Assembly (NCBI RefSeq): GCF_008120935.1
Contig: NZ_RDBO01000077.1
Span: 1,231,123 to 1,267,442 of the forward strand
Direction of reading: 5' to 3'
Source: Streptomyces sp. sk2.1
GTDB lineage: Bacteria; Actinomycetota; Actinomycetes; Streptomycetales; Streptomycetaceae
Length of the DNA: 36,320 nt
Positions 22,135 to 29,891 of the stretch are shown here, piece after piece (the stretch's first letter is position 1; every line of letters starts with the position of its first letter). Both the position numbers and the translations under genes were made by a program. A model generated the notes under the pieces. It made no database searches. It saw nothing but the letters and a program-made list of their open reading frames with translations, and had not been told where the DNA came from.

Positions 22135-23897
22135 CGAAGTCCCCCGAACGCGCGACGGACGCGGCCGGGACGGGCGGTCACGGGAAGGGCCCGCGCGGGG
22201 ACGACGCGCGCGGGCCCGGTCCCGGGCGATCGCGCGCCGCCCGGGCCGCGGCCCGGCGGGGGAGCGCGGTGCGGCTCGGCCTGATGGCCGTGCCCGTGGC
22301 GTTCTTCGCGCTGTTCTTCGCCTACCCGGTCGTCGCGATCGTCGGCCGCGGACTGAAGACGGACGGCGTCTGGCAGTTCGGCCGGGTCGGCGAGGTGCTG
22401 GCCCGGCCGGACATCCGCGACGTCCTCTGGTTCACCGGCTGGCAGGCGCTCGCCTCGACCGCACTGACCCTGCTGATCGCGCTGCCCGGCGCCTATGTCT
22501 TCGCCCGCCTCGACTTCCCGGGCAAACAACTGCTGCGGGCCGTCGTCACGGTGCCGTTCGTCCTGCCGACCGTCGTCGTCGGGACGGCCTTCCTGGCGCT
22601 GCTGGGGCGCGGTGGATTCCTCGACGAACTCTGGGGCGTACGGCTCGACACCACCGTCTGGGCCATCCTGCTCGCCCATGTCTTCTTCAACTACGCGGTC
22701 GTCGTGCGGACCGTCGGCGGACTGTGGTCCCAGCTCGACCCCCGGCAGGAGGAGGCCGCCCGGGTACTGGGCGCCGGGCGGTTCGCCGCCTGGCGACGGG
22801 TCACGCTGCCGGCCCTCGCCCCCGCCGTGGCCGCCGCCGCGCTGATGGTCTTCCTCTTCACCTTCACCTCCTTCGGGGTCGTGCAGATCCTCGGCGGTCC
22901 CGGCTACTCCACGCTCGAGGTGGAGATCTACCGGCAGACCGCCCAGTTGCTCGCCCTGCCGACGGCCGCCGTGCTGACCCTGGTGCAGTTCGCCGCGGTC
23001 GGCGCGATCCTCGCCGTGCACGCGTGGACGGTACGGCGCAGGGAGACCGCGCTGAAGCTGGTCGACCCGGAACGGACCGCCCGCAGGCCGCGCGGCGCCG
23101 GGCAGTGGGCGCTGCTCGCCGGCGTGCTGCTGACCGTGCTGGTGCTGATCCTGCTGCCGCTCGGGGTGCTGGTCGAGCGTTCGCTGGACGTACCCGGCGG
23201 CCACGGACTCGACTTCTACCGGGCCCTGGGCTCCGCGGACGCCGGTGGCGGGACGTTCCTGGTCGCGCCGCTCGAAGCGATCTGGAACTCCGTGCAGTAC
23301 GCGCTGGTCGCCACGGTCATCGCGCTGGTCGTCGGCGGGCTCGCGGCTGCCGCGCTGACCCGTCGAGCGGGGCGGCTCGTCCGGGGCTTCGACGCGCTGC
23401 TGATGCTGCCGCTCGGGGTGTCCGCGGTCACCGTCGGCTTCGGCTTCCTGATCACCCTGGACGAACCGCCGCTGGATCTGCGGACGTCCTGGATCCTGGT
23501 GCCGCTCGCCCAGGCACTGGTCGGCGTGCCCTTCGTCGTACGGACCATGCTGCCCGTCCTGCGGGCGGTGGACGGGCGGCTGCGGGAGGCGGCGGCGGTG
23601 CTCGGGGCCTCGCCGCTGCGGGCCTGGCGGGAGGTCGATCTGCCGCTGGTGCGGCGGGCGCTGCTGGTCGCGGCCGGTTTCGCGTTCGCCGTGTCGCTCG
23701 GCGAGTTCGGCGCGACGGTGTTCATCGCACGGCCGGACCGGCCGACTCTGCCGGTCGCCGTGGCCCGGCTGCTGGGGCGGGCCGGGGAGCTCAACTACGG
23801 CCAGGCGATGGCGCTGAGCACCATCCTGATGGTGGTGTGCGCCGTCTCGCTGCTGTTGCTCGAACGTATCCGCACGGACCGGGCCGGGGAGTTCTAG
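22110..23897 (+). CDS. thiP: Thiamine ABC transporter permease
   Basis: A fused double permease of 595 residues with about twelve membrane segments, as in ThiP. Two EAA loops that contact the ATPase are clear: EEAARVLGAGRFAAWRRV in the first half and REAAAVLGASPLRAWREV in the second. The N-terminal 50 residues are charged and Gly/Arg-rich. Start choice is uncertain: GTG 22110 gives an overlap with thiB suited to coupling, GTG 22098 adds four residues, and GTG 22269, preceded by GGGGGAG, would remove the charged leader. The stop lies within the first of three 20-bp repeats that lead to thiQ. Confidence 0.88.
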   Translation: MVLARSEVTKSPERATDAAGTGGHGKGPRGDDARGPGPGRSRAARAAARRGSAVRLGLMAVPVAFFALFFAYPVVAIVGRGLKTDGVWQFGRVGEVLARPDIRDVLWFTGWQALASTALTLLIALPGAYVFARLDFPGKQLLRAVVTVPFVLPTVVVGTAFLALLGRGGFLDELWGVRLDTTVWAILLAHVFFNYAVVVRTVGGLWSQLDPRQEEAARVLGAGRFAAWRRVTLPALAPAVAAAALMVFLFTFTSFGVVQILGGPGYSTLEVEIYRQTAQLLALPTAAVLTLVQFAAVGAILAVHAWTVRRRETALKLVDPERTARRPRGAGQWALLAGVLLTVLVLILLPLGVLVERSLDVPGGHGLDFYRALGSADAGGGTFLVAPLEAIWNSVQYALVATVIALVVGGLAAAALTRRAGRLVRGFDALLMLPLGVSAVTVGFGFLITLDEPPLDLRTSWILVPLAQALVGVPFVVRTMLPVLRAVDGRLREAAAVLGASPLRAWREVDLPLVRRALLVAAGFAFAVSLGEFGATVFIARPDRPTLPVAVARLLGRAGELNYGQAMALSTILMVVCAVSLLLLERIRTDRAGEF

Positions 23898-23942
23898 TGA
23901 TGGCTCGGGAGTTCTAGAGATGTCCGGGGAGTTCTGGAGATG
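23883..23942 (+). repeat. Three 20-bp tandem repeats at the thiP/thiQ junction
   Basis: Units are 23883-23902, 23903-23922 and 23923-23942, each close to CCGGGGAGTTCTAGAGATG. Every unit contains a purine-rich GGGAG and ends in ATG; the last ATG is the thiQ start. The first unit holds the thiP stop TAG. The extra ATGs (23900 and 23920) open mini-frames of 5 and 8 codons (MAREF and MSGEFWRC), the second ending in a TGA that overlaps the thiQ start region. Confidence 0.9.
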
Positions 23943-24965
23943 CTGACACTGGAATCGGCCACGGTGCGCTTCGGCGAGCGGGCGGCGCTCGACGCGGTGG
24001 ACCTGGAGGTCGCCGAGCACGAGATCGTGTGCGTGCTCGGACCGAGCGGCAGCGGCAAGTCCACCCTGCTGCGGGTGGTCGCGGGGCTCCAGCCGCCGGA
24101 CGGCGGCCGGGTGCTGCTGGACGGCGCGGACCAGGCCGGGGTGCCGGTGCACCGGCGCGGGCTCGGCCTGATGTTCCAGGACCACCAGCTCTTCCCGACC
24201 CGGGACGTCGGCGCCAACGTCGCCTTCGGGCTGCGGATGCGCAAGATGCCGCGCCGCGACCAGGAGTGCCGGGTCGGCGAGCTCCTCGACCTGGTGGGCC
24301 TGCCCGGTGCCGAGCGGCGTGCCGTCGCCGCGCTGTCCGGCGGGGAGCAGCAGCGGGTCGCCCTCGCGCGGGCCCTCGCCCCGAGCCCCAAGCTGCTGAT
24401 GCTGGACGAGCCGCTCGGCCAGCTCGACCGGGGTCTGCGGGAACGGCTCGTCGTCGAACTGCGCACGCTCTTCGGGCGGTTGGGCACGACGGTGCTGGCC
24501 GTCACCCACGACCAGGGCGAGGCGTTCGCCCTGGCCGACCGGGTGGTGGTGATGCGCGACGGGCGGATCGCCCAGGCCGGTACGCCGCTGGAGGTCTGGC
24601 GGCGGCCCGCCTCCGCCTTCGTCGCCCGGTTCCTCGGCTTCGACAACGTGGTGTCGGCGACGGTGGACGGAACCACCGCCGCCACGGAGTGGGGCGAGGT
24701 GCCGGTGGCCGAGGGGGCGCCGCAGGGGGCGTGCGATCTGCTGGTGCGTCCCGCCGGGGTCCGGATCGGGGCCCCTGGTGAGGGGCTGCGCTGCGTGGTC
24801 GGGACGCGTACGTTCCGGGGCAACCACGTCGCCGTACGGCTGCTGCCGGAGACCGGTCCGGCCCTGGAGGCGGAGTGCGCGCTGCGGGACGCCCCCGAGG
24901 AGGGCGCGGCGGTCGGGGTCGGCTTCGACGCGGCGGAGACGGTCGTCCTGCCCGCCGCTCCCTGA
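23940..24965 (+). CDS. thiQ: Thiamine ABC transporter ATP-binding protein
   Basis: The 341-residue ATPase has Walker A GPSGSGKS (34-41), Q-loop FQDHQLFP, signature LSGGEQQ (132-138), Walker B LLMLDEP (D156/E157) and switch His190 (VTHDQGEA). After residue 230 there is an extra C-terminal TOBE-like domain, making it longer than E. coli ThiQ and closer to PotA/FbpC-type ATPases. ATG 23940 is the third ATG of the 20-bp repeat series. Substrate assignment rests on thiB, thiP and the riboswitch. A 32-bp duplication spans its stop codon. Confidence 0.9.
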   Translation: MLTLESATVRFGERAALDAVDLEVAEHEIVCVLGPSGSGKSTLLRVVAGLQPPDGGRVLLDGADQAGVPVHRRGLGLMFQDHQLFPTRDVGANVAFGLRMRKMPRRDQECRVGELLDLVGLPGAERRAVAALSGGEQQRVALARALAPSPKLLMLDEPLGQLDRGLRERLVVELRTLFGRLGTTVLAVTHDQGEAFALADRVVVMRDGRIAQAGTPLEVWRRPASAFVARFLGFDNVVSATVDGTTAATEWGEVPVAEGAPQGACDLLVRPAGVRIGAPGEGLRCVVGTRTFRGNHVAVRLLPETGPALEAECALRDAPEEGAAVGVGFDAAETVVLPAAP

Positions 24966-25006
24966 CAGTGCGCGGAATCCTGCCCGCCGCCCCCTGACGG
25001 CGCGGG
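24946..25006 (+). repeat. 32-bp tandem duplication across the thiQ stop
   Basis: TCCTGCCCGCCGCTCCCTGA starts at 24946 and recurs with one change at 24978 (period 32). The first copy encodes the last thiQ codons (VLPAAP and stop); the second is non-coding and repeats the would-be stop. Confidence 0.75.
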
Positions 25007-25119
25007 TCCGGCGGGCCCGGGTGGCGGACTTCGCCCGGGGGCCGGACGATGGCCGGATGTTCCCGTGGCGCGGAACCGGCCGCCCCGGAGCACACCCGGA
25101 AGCGGGAAGGACAGGGACC

Positions 25120-25575
25120 ATGACCGAGTCAACACGCGAGGGCATCGACATCACCCGCGTCCTCGACGCCCCGCGGGAGCGCGTCTTCGAGGCGTGGACG
25201 ACGCCCGAGCACTTCGCGGCCTGGTACGGCGGCGAGGCCGAGGTGCCGCTCGACCGGGTGGAGATGGACGTCCGGCCGGGCGGTTCCTGGAGCCTGGTCA
25301 TCGTGGTACCGGGCACGGAGATGCCCTTCCACGGGGTCTACCGCGAGGTGGTCGCGCCCGAGCGCCTGGTGTTCACGCTCAAGGACGCCACCGCGCCCGC
25401 CGGCATCGAGGGCGAGACCGTCACCGCCACCTTCGCCGACCGCGGCGACGGGACCACCGAAATGGTCTTCCGGCAGCGCGGGGGCAACCTCACGGCCGAG
25501 CAGTACGCGGCGGCCGAGGACGGCTGGGAGGCGTTCTTCGACGCGCTCGTGGCCCGGCTCGCGTCCTCCTCCTGA
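25120..25575 (+). CDS. SRPBCC/AHSA1-family protein
   Basis: The 151-residue protein opens ITRVLDAPRERVFEAWTTPEHFAAWYGG, the standard start of the activator-of-Hsp90-ATPase-like (AHSA1/CalC) branch of the START/SRPBCC fold, and continues with VRPGGSWSLVI, FHGVYREVVAPERLVFTL and GNLTAEQYAAAEDGWEAFFDAL. These proteins have a hydrophobic ligand pocket; no specific ligand can be named, and many are annotated only by fold. ATG 25120 is 8 nt after AAGGA (25107-25111). It faces the ABC permease gene tail to tail across a long perfect hairpin. No partner gene such as an ArsR regulator is adjacent. Confidence 0.85.
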   Translation: MTESTREGIDITRVLDAPRERVFEAWTTPEHFAAWYGGEAEVPLDRVEMDVRPGGSWSLVIVVPGTEMPFHGVYREVVAPERLVFTLKDATAPAGIEGETVTATFADRGDGTTEMVFRQRGGNLTAEQYAAAEDGWEAFFDALVARLASSS

Positions 25576-25588
25576 GCCGGCGCCGCGA

Positions 25589-25638
25589 CCCGGTCGCCCG
25601 GTCCGCCCCGTCACATCGGGGCGGACCGGGCGACCGGG
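25589..25638. terminator. Bidirectional terminator, 22-bp perfect stem
   Basis: Bases 25589-25610 pair perfectly with 25617-25638 around the loop TCACAT. The hairpin lies 13 bp after the SRPBCC stop and 3 bp after the stop of the opposing permease gene, so it should terminate both. Confidence 0.85.
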
Positions 25639-25641
25639 GCC

Positions 25642-26826
25642 TCAGACCGTCAGCGGCAGCGCGGCCAGTTCCGCGATCAGCCAGGTCAGCGGGGCGAAGA
25701 CGAGCAGCAGGACGGCGGCGCGCAGCGCGGCCGAGACCCGCAGGGCCGAGGCCGGGGCACCGAGCCGCGACAAGGTCCCCGACACCTCGGAGCGGGCCTG
25801 CCGCGTCTCCAGCGCAGAGGTCAGCAACGTCGCCGTCGTGCAGCCGAGGACGAGCACCGCGCCCAGTGCGGTGAGCGGACCGAAGGAGTGTTCGCCCGCC
25901 CCGTACAGGGCGTGGGCGGCGACGGCGGCGGAGAACACCGCGCAGATCACGCCCAGCGGGCGGCCGATCCGGCGTGCCTCGTCCATCAGCACCCGGCCCG
26001 CCAGCAGGCGCAGGGCCCCCGGGCGCGCCGACTGCAGCAGCCGTCCGCAGAAATACGTCAGGCCGGGTCCTGCCAGGGCCAGGCCGATCGCGGCCAGCGT
26101 CCACCCCGTCAGCACCCCGGCCGGGGTGGCGTCGATCCTGCCGGGGAGCGGGAGCAGGCTGTGCCCGTCGCCCCGGCTCAGGTACGCCTCGACGGCCAGC
26201 CCGGCCGCGATCAGAGCCACGCCCCAGGGCAGCCCCGTCGGGGGATCGGCGGGGCCGGGCGGCTCCGGTTCCGTCCGGACCTCCGACGAGGTGCCGTCCG
26301 GGGCCGCGGTCGGGACTGGCCCGGTGCGCAGCGACAGCCCGCTCGCGGTGGCCGCCGCCACCGGGACCAGGGCCAGCAGCACGAGCGCGGCCCCGAGCGG
26401 CAGCGGGGTGTCCGCGCCGAGCAGCCCGGCCGCCGCGCCGTCGAACGGCAGACCGGACAGATCGCCGCGCAGATGCAGGAAGAACAGCAGCGCCACCGCC
26501 GACCCGAGGGTGCAGGACACGGCGGTGGAGACCGCCGCGAGGGCGGCCAGCCGGACCGGTCCCAGGCCCACTGCGGACAGCGCGGAGCGCGGCCGGGCGC
26601 TCGGGTCCGTACGTGCCACCGCGACCGCGAACTGCACGGTGGCGGCGAGCGGGACGAAGCACCACAGCAGCCGCAGCAGGGCTCCGGTGGAGTGCGTCGG
26701 GTTCCCCGAGGCGTAGCCCAGGGTGCACAGCAGGAGGAAGCCGACCCCGGCGGAGGCGGCGGCGACCAGCAGCCTCCGCAGCAGGACCAGCGGATGGGAG
26801 CCCCGGGCTAGACGGAGAGCGAGCAC
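25642..26826 (-). CDS. ABC transporter permease-like membrane protein
   Basis: A 394-residue hydrophobic protein with about nine membrane segments, the first at residues 12-36 (LVLLRRLLVAAASAGVGFLLLC) and the last at the extreme C-terminus. Middle segments are separated by a Pro/Glu/Asp-rich loop (around GTSSEVRTEPEPPGPADPP). The organisation suggests an FtsX/MacB-type or related two-repeat permease, but I do not recognise a close family. GTG 26826 overlaps the end of the ATPase gene by 19 bp, so it is very probably that ATPase's partner. Substrate unknown. Confidence 0.7.
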   Translation of the reverse strand: MLALRLARGSHPLVLLRRLLVAAASAGVGFLLLCTLGYASGNPTHSTGALLRLLWCFVPLAATVQFAVAVARTDPSARPRSALSAVGLGPVRLAALAAVSTAVSCTLGSAVALLFFLHLRGDLSGLPFDGAAAGLLGADTPLPLGAALVLLALVPVAAATASGLSLRTGPVPTAAPDGTSSEVRTEPEPPGPADPPTGLPWGVALIAAGLAVEAYLSRGDGHSLLPLPGRIDATPAGVLTGWTLAAIGLALAGPGLTYFCGRLLQSARPGALRLLAGRVLMDEARRIGRPLGVICAVFSAAVAAHALYGAGEHSFGPLTALGAVLVLGCTTATLLTSALETRQARSEVSGTLSRLGAPASALRVSAALRAAVLLLVFAPLTWLIAELAALPLTV

Positions 26827-27545
26827 GCCGCCCTGCCCTCCGCGTCGGTCACGGCGGGCAGGGCGACGGTGGCGACGCGGCGGCCGTCCAGCAGCGGGAC
26901 CGTGCGGTCGGCGAGGGCGGCGACCTCCGCGTCGTGGGTGGCGAGCACGATCGTGATGCCGTGCGAGCGGGCCGCGCTGGTCAGGGTGCGCAGCACGTGT
27001 GTGCGGTCGCTCCGGTGCAGGGTCGCGGTCGGCTCGTCCGCGAAGATCACCGCGGGGGTGGCGGCCAGGGCGCGGGCCACGGAGATCCGCTGGCGCTGTC
27101 CCTGGAGCAGGGTGTGCGGCCGCTGCTTGGCGCAGGGGCCGATGTCGAGCCGCTCCAGCCATTCCATGGCGGTCTTCCGCGCCGTCCGGTGCGAGGTGCC
27201 GCGCAGCAGCAGGGGGAGCGCGGTGTTCTCCCAGGCGTTCAGCTCGGGCACCAGCTGGGGTTCGGGGGCGATCCAGCCGAACCTGTCGCGGCGCAGCCGT
27301 TCGCGCAGCCGGGGCCCCATGGTGTGGACGGGGACGCTGTTGAACCACACCTCGCCCTGTTCGGGCACCAGCTGGCCGGACAGGCAGTGCAGCAGGGTCG
27401 TCTTGCCGCAGCCCCGGGGGCCGGTCACGGCGAGGATCTCGCCGTCGCGGACTCCCAGGGAGACGCCGCCGAGCGCGGGCGAGCCGTTGTGGGAGTGGTG
27501 CAGGGAACGCGCCCAGATCACGTCGTTGTCCGGCGGGGCCACCAT
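26808..27545 (-). CDS. ABC transporter ATP-binding protein with altered signature
   Basis: The 245-residue ATPase resembles LolD/MacB-type subunits. Walker A is GPRGCGKT (42-49), Walker B ends FADEPTA (D170/E171) and the switch His is H204 (LATHDAEVA). The signature that is normally LSGGQ reads LLQGQ (146-150), with Ser and the first Gly replaced; such change is often seen in one half of heterodimeric exporters, but here only one ATPase gene is present. ATG 27545 is 8 nt after GAGG; a GTG three codons upstream is less likely. Regulation is probably through the palindrome at 27577-27596. Confidence 0.85.
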   Translation of the reverse strand: MVAPPDNDVIWARSLHHSHNGSPALGGVSLGVRDGEILAVTGPRGCGKTTLLHCLSGQLVPEQGEVWFNSVPVHTMGPRLRERLRRDRFGWIAPEPQLVPELNAWENTALPLLLRGTSHRTARKTAMEWLERLDIGPCAKQRPHTLLQGQRQRISVARALAATPAVIFADEPTATLHRSDRTHVLRTLTSAARSHGITIVLATHDAEVAALADRTVPLLDGRRVATVALPAVTDAEGRAACSLSV

Positions 27546-27564
27546 GGCGTACACCTCGGTTCAG

Positions 27565-27596
27565 ATCGTAATTCCCGTTCCCCCGTATGGGGGAAC
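27565..27596 (-). promoter_or_regulatory. Promoter and palindromic operator of the ABC operon
   Basis: On the minus strand a TACGAT hexamer (27570 down to 27565) fits the -10 consensus. Just upstream, 27577-27596 is the inverted repeat GTTCCCCC-GTAT-GGGGGAAC with perfect 8-bp arms, occupying the -35 to -16 interval where a repressor would block RNA polymerase. No regulator gene lies next to it. Confidence 0.5.
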
Positions 27597-27810
27597 GAAG
27601 AAAGGGCCGATCGGTCACTCGGCACCGTAGGGATCCGAACCGCGGTGAGGGCACAGCACACGGCCCGGACGCGTCCCTTCCCACTCGAATGGGCGCATCC
27701 GGGCCGTGCGGACCGTATGGGGATGACCGCCCGGAGCAGGCCGGACGGCGGTCGGGCGATGGCCCGTTCGGCGGGCCGGGGCCGCGGTGGCTCCCGGTCC
27801 GCCGGGGCGG

Positions 27811-27849
27811 CCGGTGGGAGGGGCGGTCCGTGGCCGGTCCTCCCACCGG
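27811..27849 (-). terminator. Aminotransferase terminator hairpin
   Basis: CCGGTGGGAGG (27811-27821) pairs perfectly with CCTCCCACCGG (27839-27849). It starts 9 bp beyond the aminotransferase stop on the minus strand. Confidence 0.6.
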
Positions 27850-27858
27850 TACCGCCGG

Positions 27859-29220
27859 TCAGAGCTTGGTCCACGCCTCCGTGAGGACGGTGCGCAGGAT
27901 GCCCTCGATCTCGTCGAACGTCGACTGGTCGGAGACCAGCGGCGGCGCGAGCTGGACGACCGGGTCGCCGCGGTCGTCGGCCCGGCAGTACAGGCCGTTG
28001 TCGTACAGCGCCTTGGAGAGGAAGCCGTACAGGACGCGCTCGGTCTCCTCGTCGGTGAAGGTCTCCTTGGTGGCCTTGTCCTTCACCAGCTCGATGCCGT
28101 AGAAGAAGCCGTTGCCGCGGACGTCGCCGACGATCGGCAGGTCGAGCAGCTTCTGCAGCGTCGTGAAGAAGGCGTTCTCGTTGTCCAGGACGTGCTGGTT
28201 GAGGCCCTCGCGCTCGAAGATGTCGAGGTTGGCGAGACCGACCGCCGCGGAGACCGGGTGGCCACCGAAGGTGTAGCCGTGCAGGAAGGTGTTGTCACCC
28301 TCGTAGAACGGCGCGGCGATGCGGTCCGAGACGATGCAGGCGCCGATCGGGGAGTAGCCCGAGGTCATGCCCTTGGCGCAGGTGATCATGTCCGGCACGT
28401 AGCCGAACTTGTCACAGGCGAACATCGTGCCGAGGCGGCCGAAGGCGCAGATGACCTCGTCGGAGACGAGCAGCACGTCGTACCGGTCGCAGATCTCGCG
28501 CACCCGCTGGAAGTATCCGGGCGGCGGCGGGAAGCAGCCGCCGGCGTTCTGCACCGGCTCCAGGAAGACCGCGGCGACGGTGTCCGGGCCCTCGAAGAGG
28601 ATCTGCTGCTCGATCTGGTCGGCGGCCCAGCGGCCGAAGGCCTCGGGGTCGTCGCCGTGGATCGGGGCGCGGTAGATGTTGGTGTTCGGGACCTTGTGCG
28701 CGCCGGGGACCAGCGGCTCGAAGGGGGCCTTCAGGGCCGGCAGGCCGGTGATCGACAGGGCGCCCTGCGGGGTGCCGTGGTAGGCGACCGCACGCGAGAT
28801 GACCTTGTACTTGGTCGGCTTGCCCTTGAGCTTGAAGTACTGCTTGGCCAGCTTCCAGGCAGTCTCCACGGCCTCGCCGCCACCGGTGGTGAAGAAGACC
28901 TTGTTGAGGTCGCCCGGGGCGTAGTCGGCCAGGCGCTCGGCCAGTTCGACGGCCTTCGGGTGGGCGTAGGACCACACCGGGAAGAAGCCCAGCTCCTGGC
29001 CCTGCTTGTAGGCCGCCTCGGCGAGCTCGTGACGACCGTGACCGGCGTTGACCACGAACAGGCCGGACAGGCCGTCCAGGTAGCGCTTGCCCTGGTCGTC
29101 GTAGATGTAGGTGCCCTCACCCCGCACGATGGTGGGAACGGGCGCGGTCTCGTAGTCCGACATGCGGGTGAAGTGCATCCACAGGTGGTCGTACGCGGTT
29201 CGGCTGAGGTCCTTGCTCAC
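27859..29220 (-). CDS. Class III (PLP) aminotransferase, putrescine/GABA type
   Basis: The 453-residue enzyme is an omega-type class III aminotransferase. Visible features: TTGGGEAVETAWKLA cofactor phosphate loop (about 111-125), Asp254 in LLVSDEVICAFGRLG, and the PLP Lys283 in TCAKGMTSGYSPIGA. Homologues in this context move the amino group of putrescine, GABA or similar amines to pyruvate or another keto acid. It lies 2 bp after the Lrp/AsnC gene and opposite an aminobutyraldehyde-type dehydrogenase, supporting polyamine catabolism; exact substrate is inferred. Start is GTG 29220; GTG 29238, overlapping the regulator's end, is a real alternative adding MGNPIA. Confidence 0.88.
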   Translation of the reverse strand: MSKDLSRTAYDHLWMHFTRMSDYETAPVPTIVRGEGTYIYDDQGKRYLDGLSGLFVVNAGHGRHELAEAAYKQGQELGFFPVWSYAHPKAVELAERLADYAPGDLNKVFFTTGGGEAVETAWKLAKQYFKLKGKPTKYKVISRAVAYHGTPQGALSITGLPALKAPFEPLVPGAHKVPNTNIYRAPIHGDDPEAFGRWAADQIEQQILFEGPDTVAAVFLEPVQNAGGCFPPPPGYFQRVREICDRYDVLLVSDEVICAFGRLGTMFACDKFGYVPDMITCAKGMTSGYSPIGACIVSDRIAAPFYEGDNTFLHGYTFGGHPVSAAVGLANLDIFEREGLNQHVLDNENAFFTTLQKLLDLPIVGDVRGNGFFYGIELVKDKATKETFTDEETERVLYGFLSKALYDNGLYCRADDRGDPVVQLAPPLVSDQSTFDEIEGILRTVLTEAWTKL

Positions 29221-29222
29221 GG

Positions 29223-29714
29223 CTATCGGGTTCCCCACATATAGGTCTGCTTCTTGAGCTTCAGGTAGACGAAGCTCTCGGTGGAGCGCACACCGGGGAG
29301 GGCCCGGATGCGTTTGTTGATCGTGTCCAGCAGGTGGTCGTCGTCCTCGCAGACGATCTCCACCATCAGGTCGAACGAGCCCGCGGTCATCACCACGTAC
29401 TCGCACTCGTCCATGGCCGACAGTGCCTCGGCCACGGGGTCGAGGTCGCCCTCGACATTGATGCCGACCATCGCCTGCCGCCGGAACCCCACGGTGAGGG
29501 GGTCGGTGACGGCGACGATCTGCATCACGCCCTGATCGAGCAGCTTCTGGACGCGCTGTCGCACGGCCGCCTCGGAAAGACCGACGGCCTTGCCTATCGC
29601 GGCGTACGGACGGCGCCCGTCCTCCTGGAGCTGCTCGATGATTGCGAGGGAGACGGCATCGACCGCTGGTGACGATCCGTTCCCGGTCCTGGAGTCTGCG
29701 CTGCGACTGGCCAC
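29223..29714 (-). CDS. Lrp/AsnC-family transcriptional regulator
   Basis: The 163-residue protein has an N-terminal helix-turn-helix (about 36-57: RPYAAIGKAVGLSEAAVRQR) and a C-terminal RAM ligand-binding domain (VMTAGSFDLMVEIVCEDDDHLLD). Lrp-type proteins sense amino acids or related small molecules. It is transcribed with the aminotransferase and away from the dehydrogenase, so it probably controls both from the 177-bp intergenic region (inference). The first 20 residues vary in this family; GTG 29714 is chosen, with GTG 29729 possible. Confidence 0.88.
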   Translation of the reverse strand: MASRSADSRTGNGSSPAVDAVSLAIIEQLQEDGRRPYAAIGKAVGLSEAAVRQRVQKLLDQGVMQIVAVTDPLTVGFRRQAMVGINVEGDLDPVAEALSAMDECEYVVMTAGSFDLMVEIVCEDDDHLLDTINKRIRALPGVRSTESFVYLKLKKQTYMWGTR

Positions 29715-29844
29715 ACATCCACTGTGCACGGGACTCGTCCGTCTGGCAACCCCAGATCGATGAAATTCGTTGTCTCGGGGCCTCGATCTCACTGAATCCG
29801 AAGTTCGCGGCGGTTGGGCATGTCGAAAGCGATACCCGAGCGAC

Positions 29845-29850
29845 TACGCT
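29845..29850 (+). promoter_or_regulatory. Candidate -10 box (TACGCT) of the dehydrogenase gene
   Basis: TACGCT fits TAnnnT, 41 bp before the GTG at 29892, and would give a leader of about 35 nt carrying the AGGAGGGG ribosome-binding site. It lies in the region shared with the divergent Lrp/AsnC gene. Confidence 0.45.
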
Positions 29851-29891
29851 GGGCATCTCACCCATTGGACGTGTCGACAGGAGGGGTGGTT

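Larger units (their letters stand above)
27546..27858. other. Intergenic region between ABC operon and aminotransferase
   Basis: This 313-bp stretch holds no credible gene. Besides the operator above it contains an 11-bp hairpin CACGGCCCGGA/TCCGGGCCGTG (27659-27669 with 27698-27708) and the aminotransferase terminator (27811-27849). Both flanking genes run on the minus strand. Confidence 0.55.

Noticed and set aside
21654..25316. 1220-codon open frame on the minus strand
   Set aside because: It is antisense to thiB, thiP and thiQ. Composition is Arg/Gly/Pro-rich with no domain-like sequence, typical of antisense frames in very GC-rich DNA.
25642..27545. ABC genes as part of a natural-product cluster
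   Set aside because: No biosynthetic, precursor-peptide or resistance gene lies nearby; neighbours are primary metabolism.
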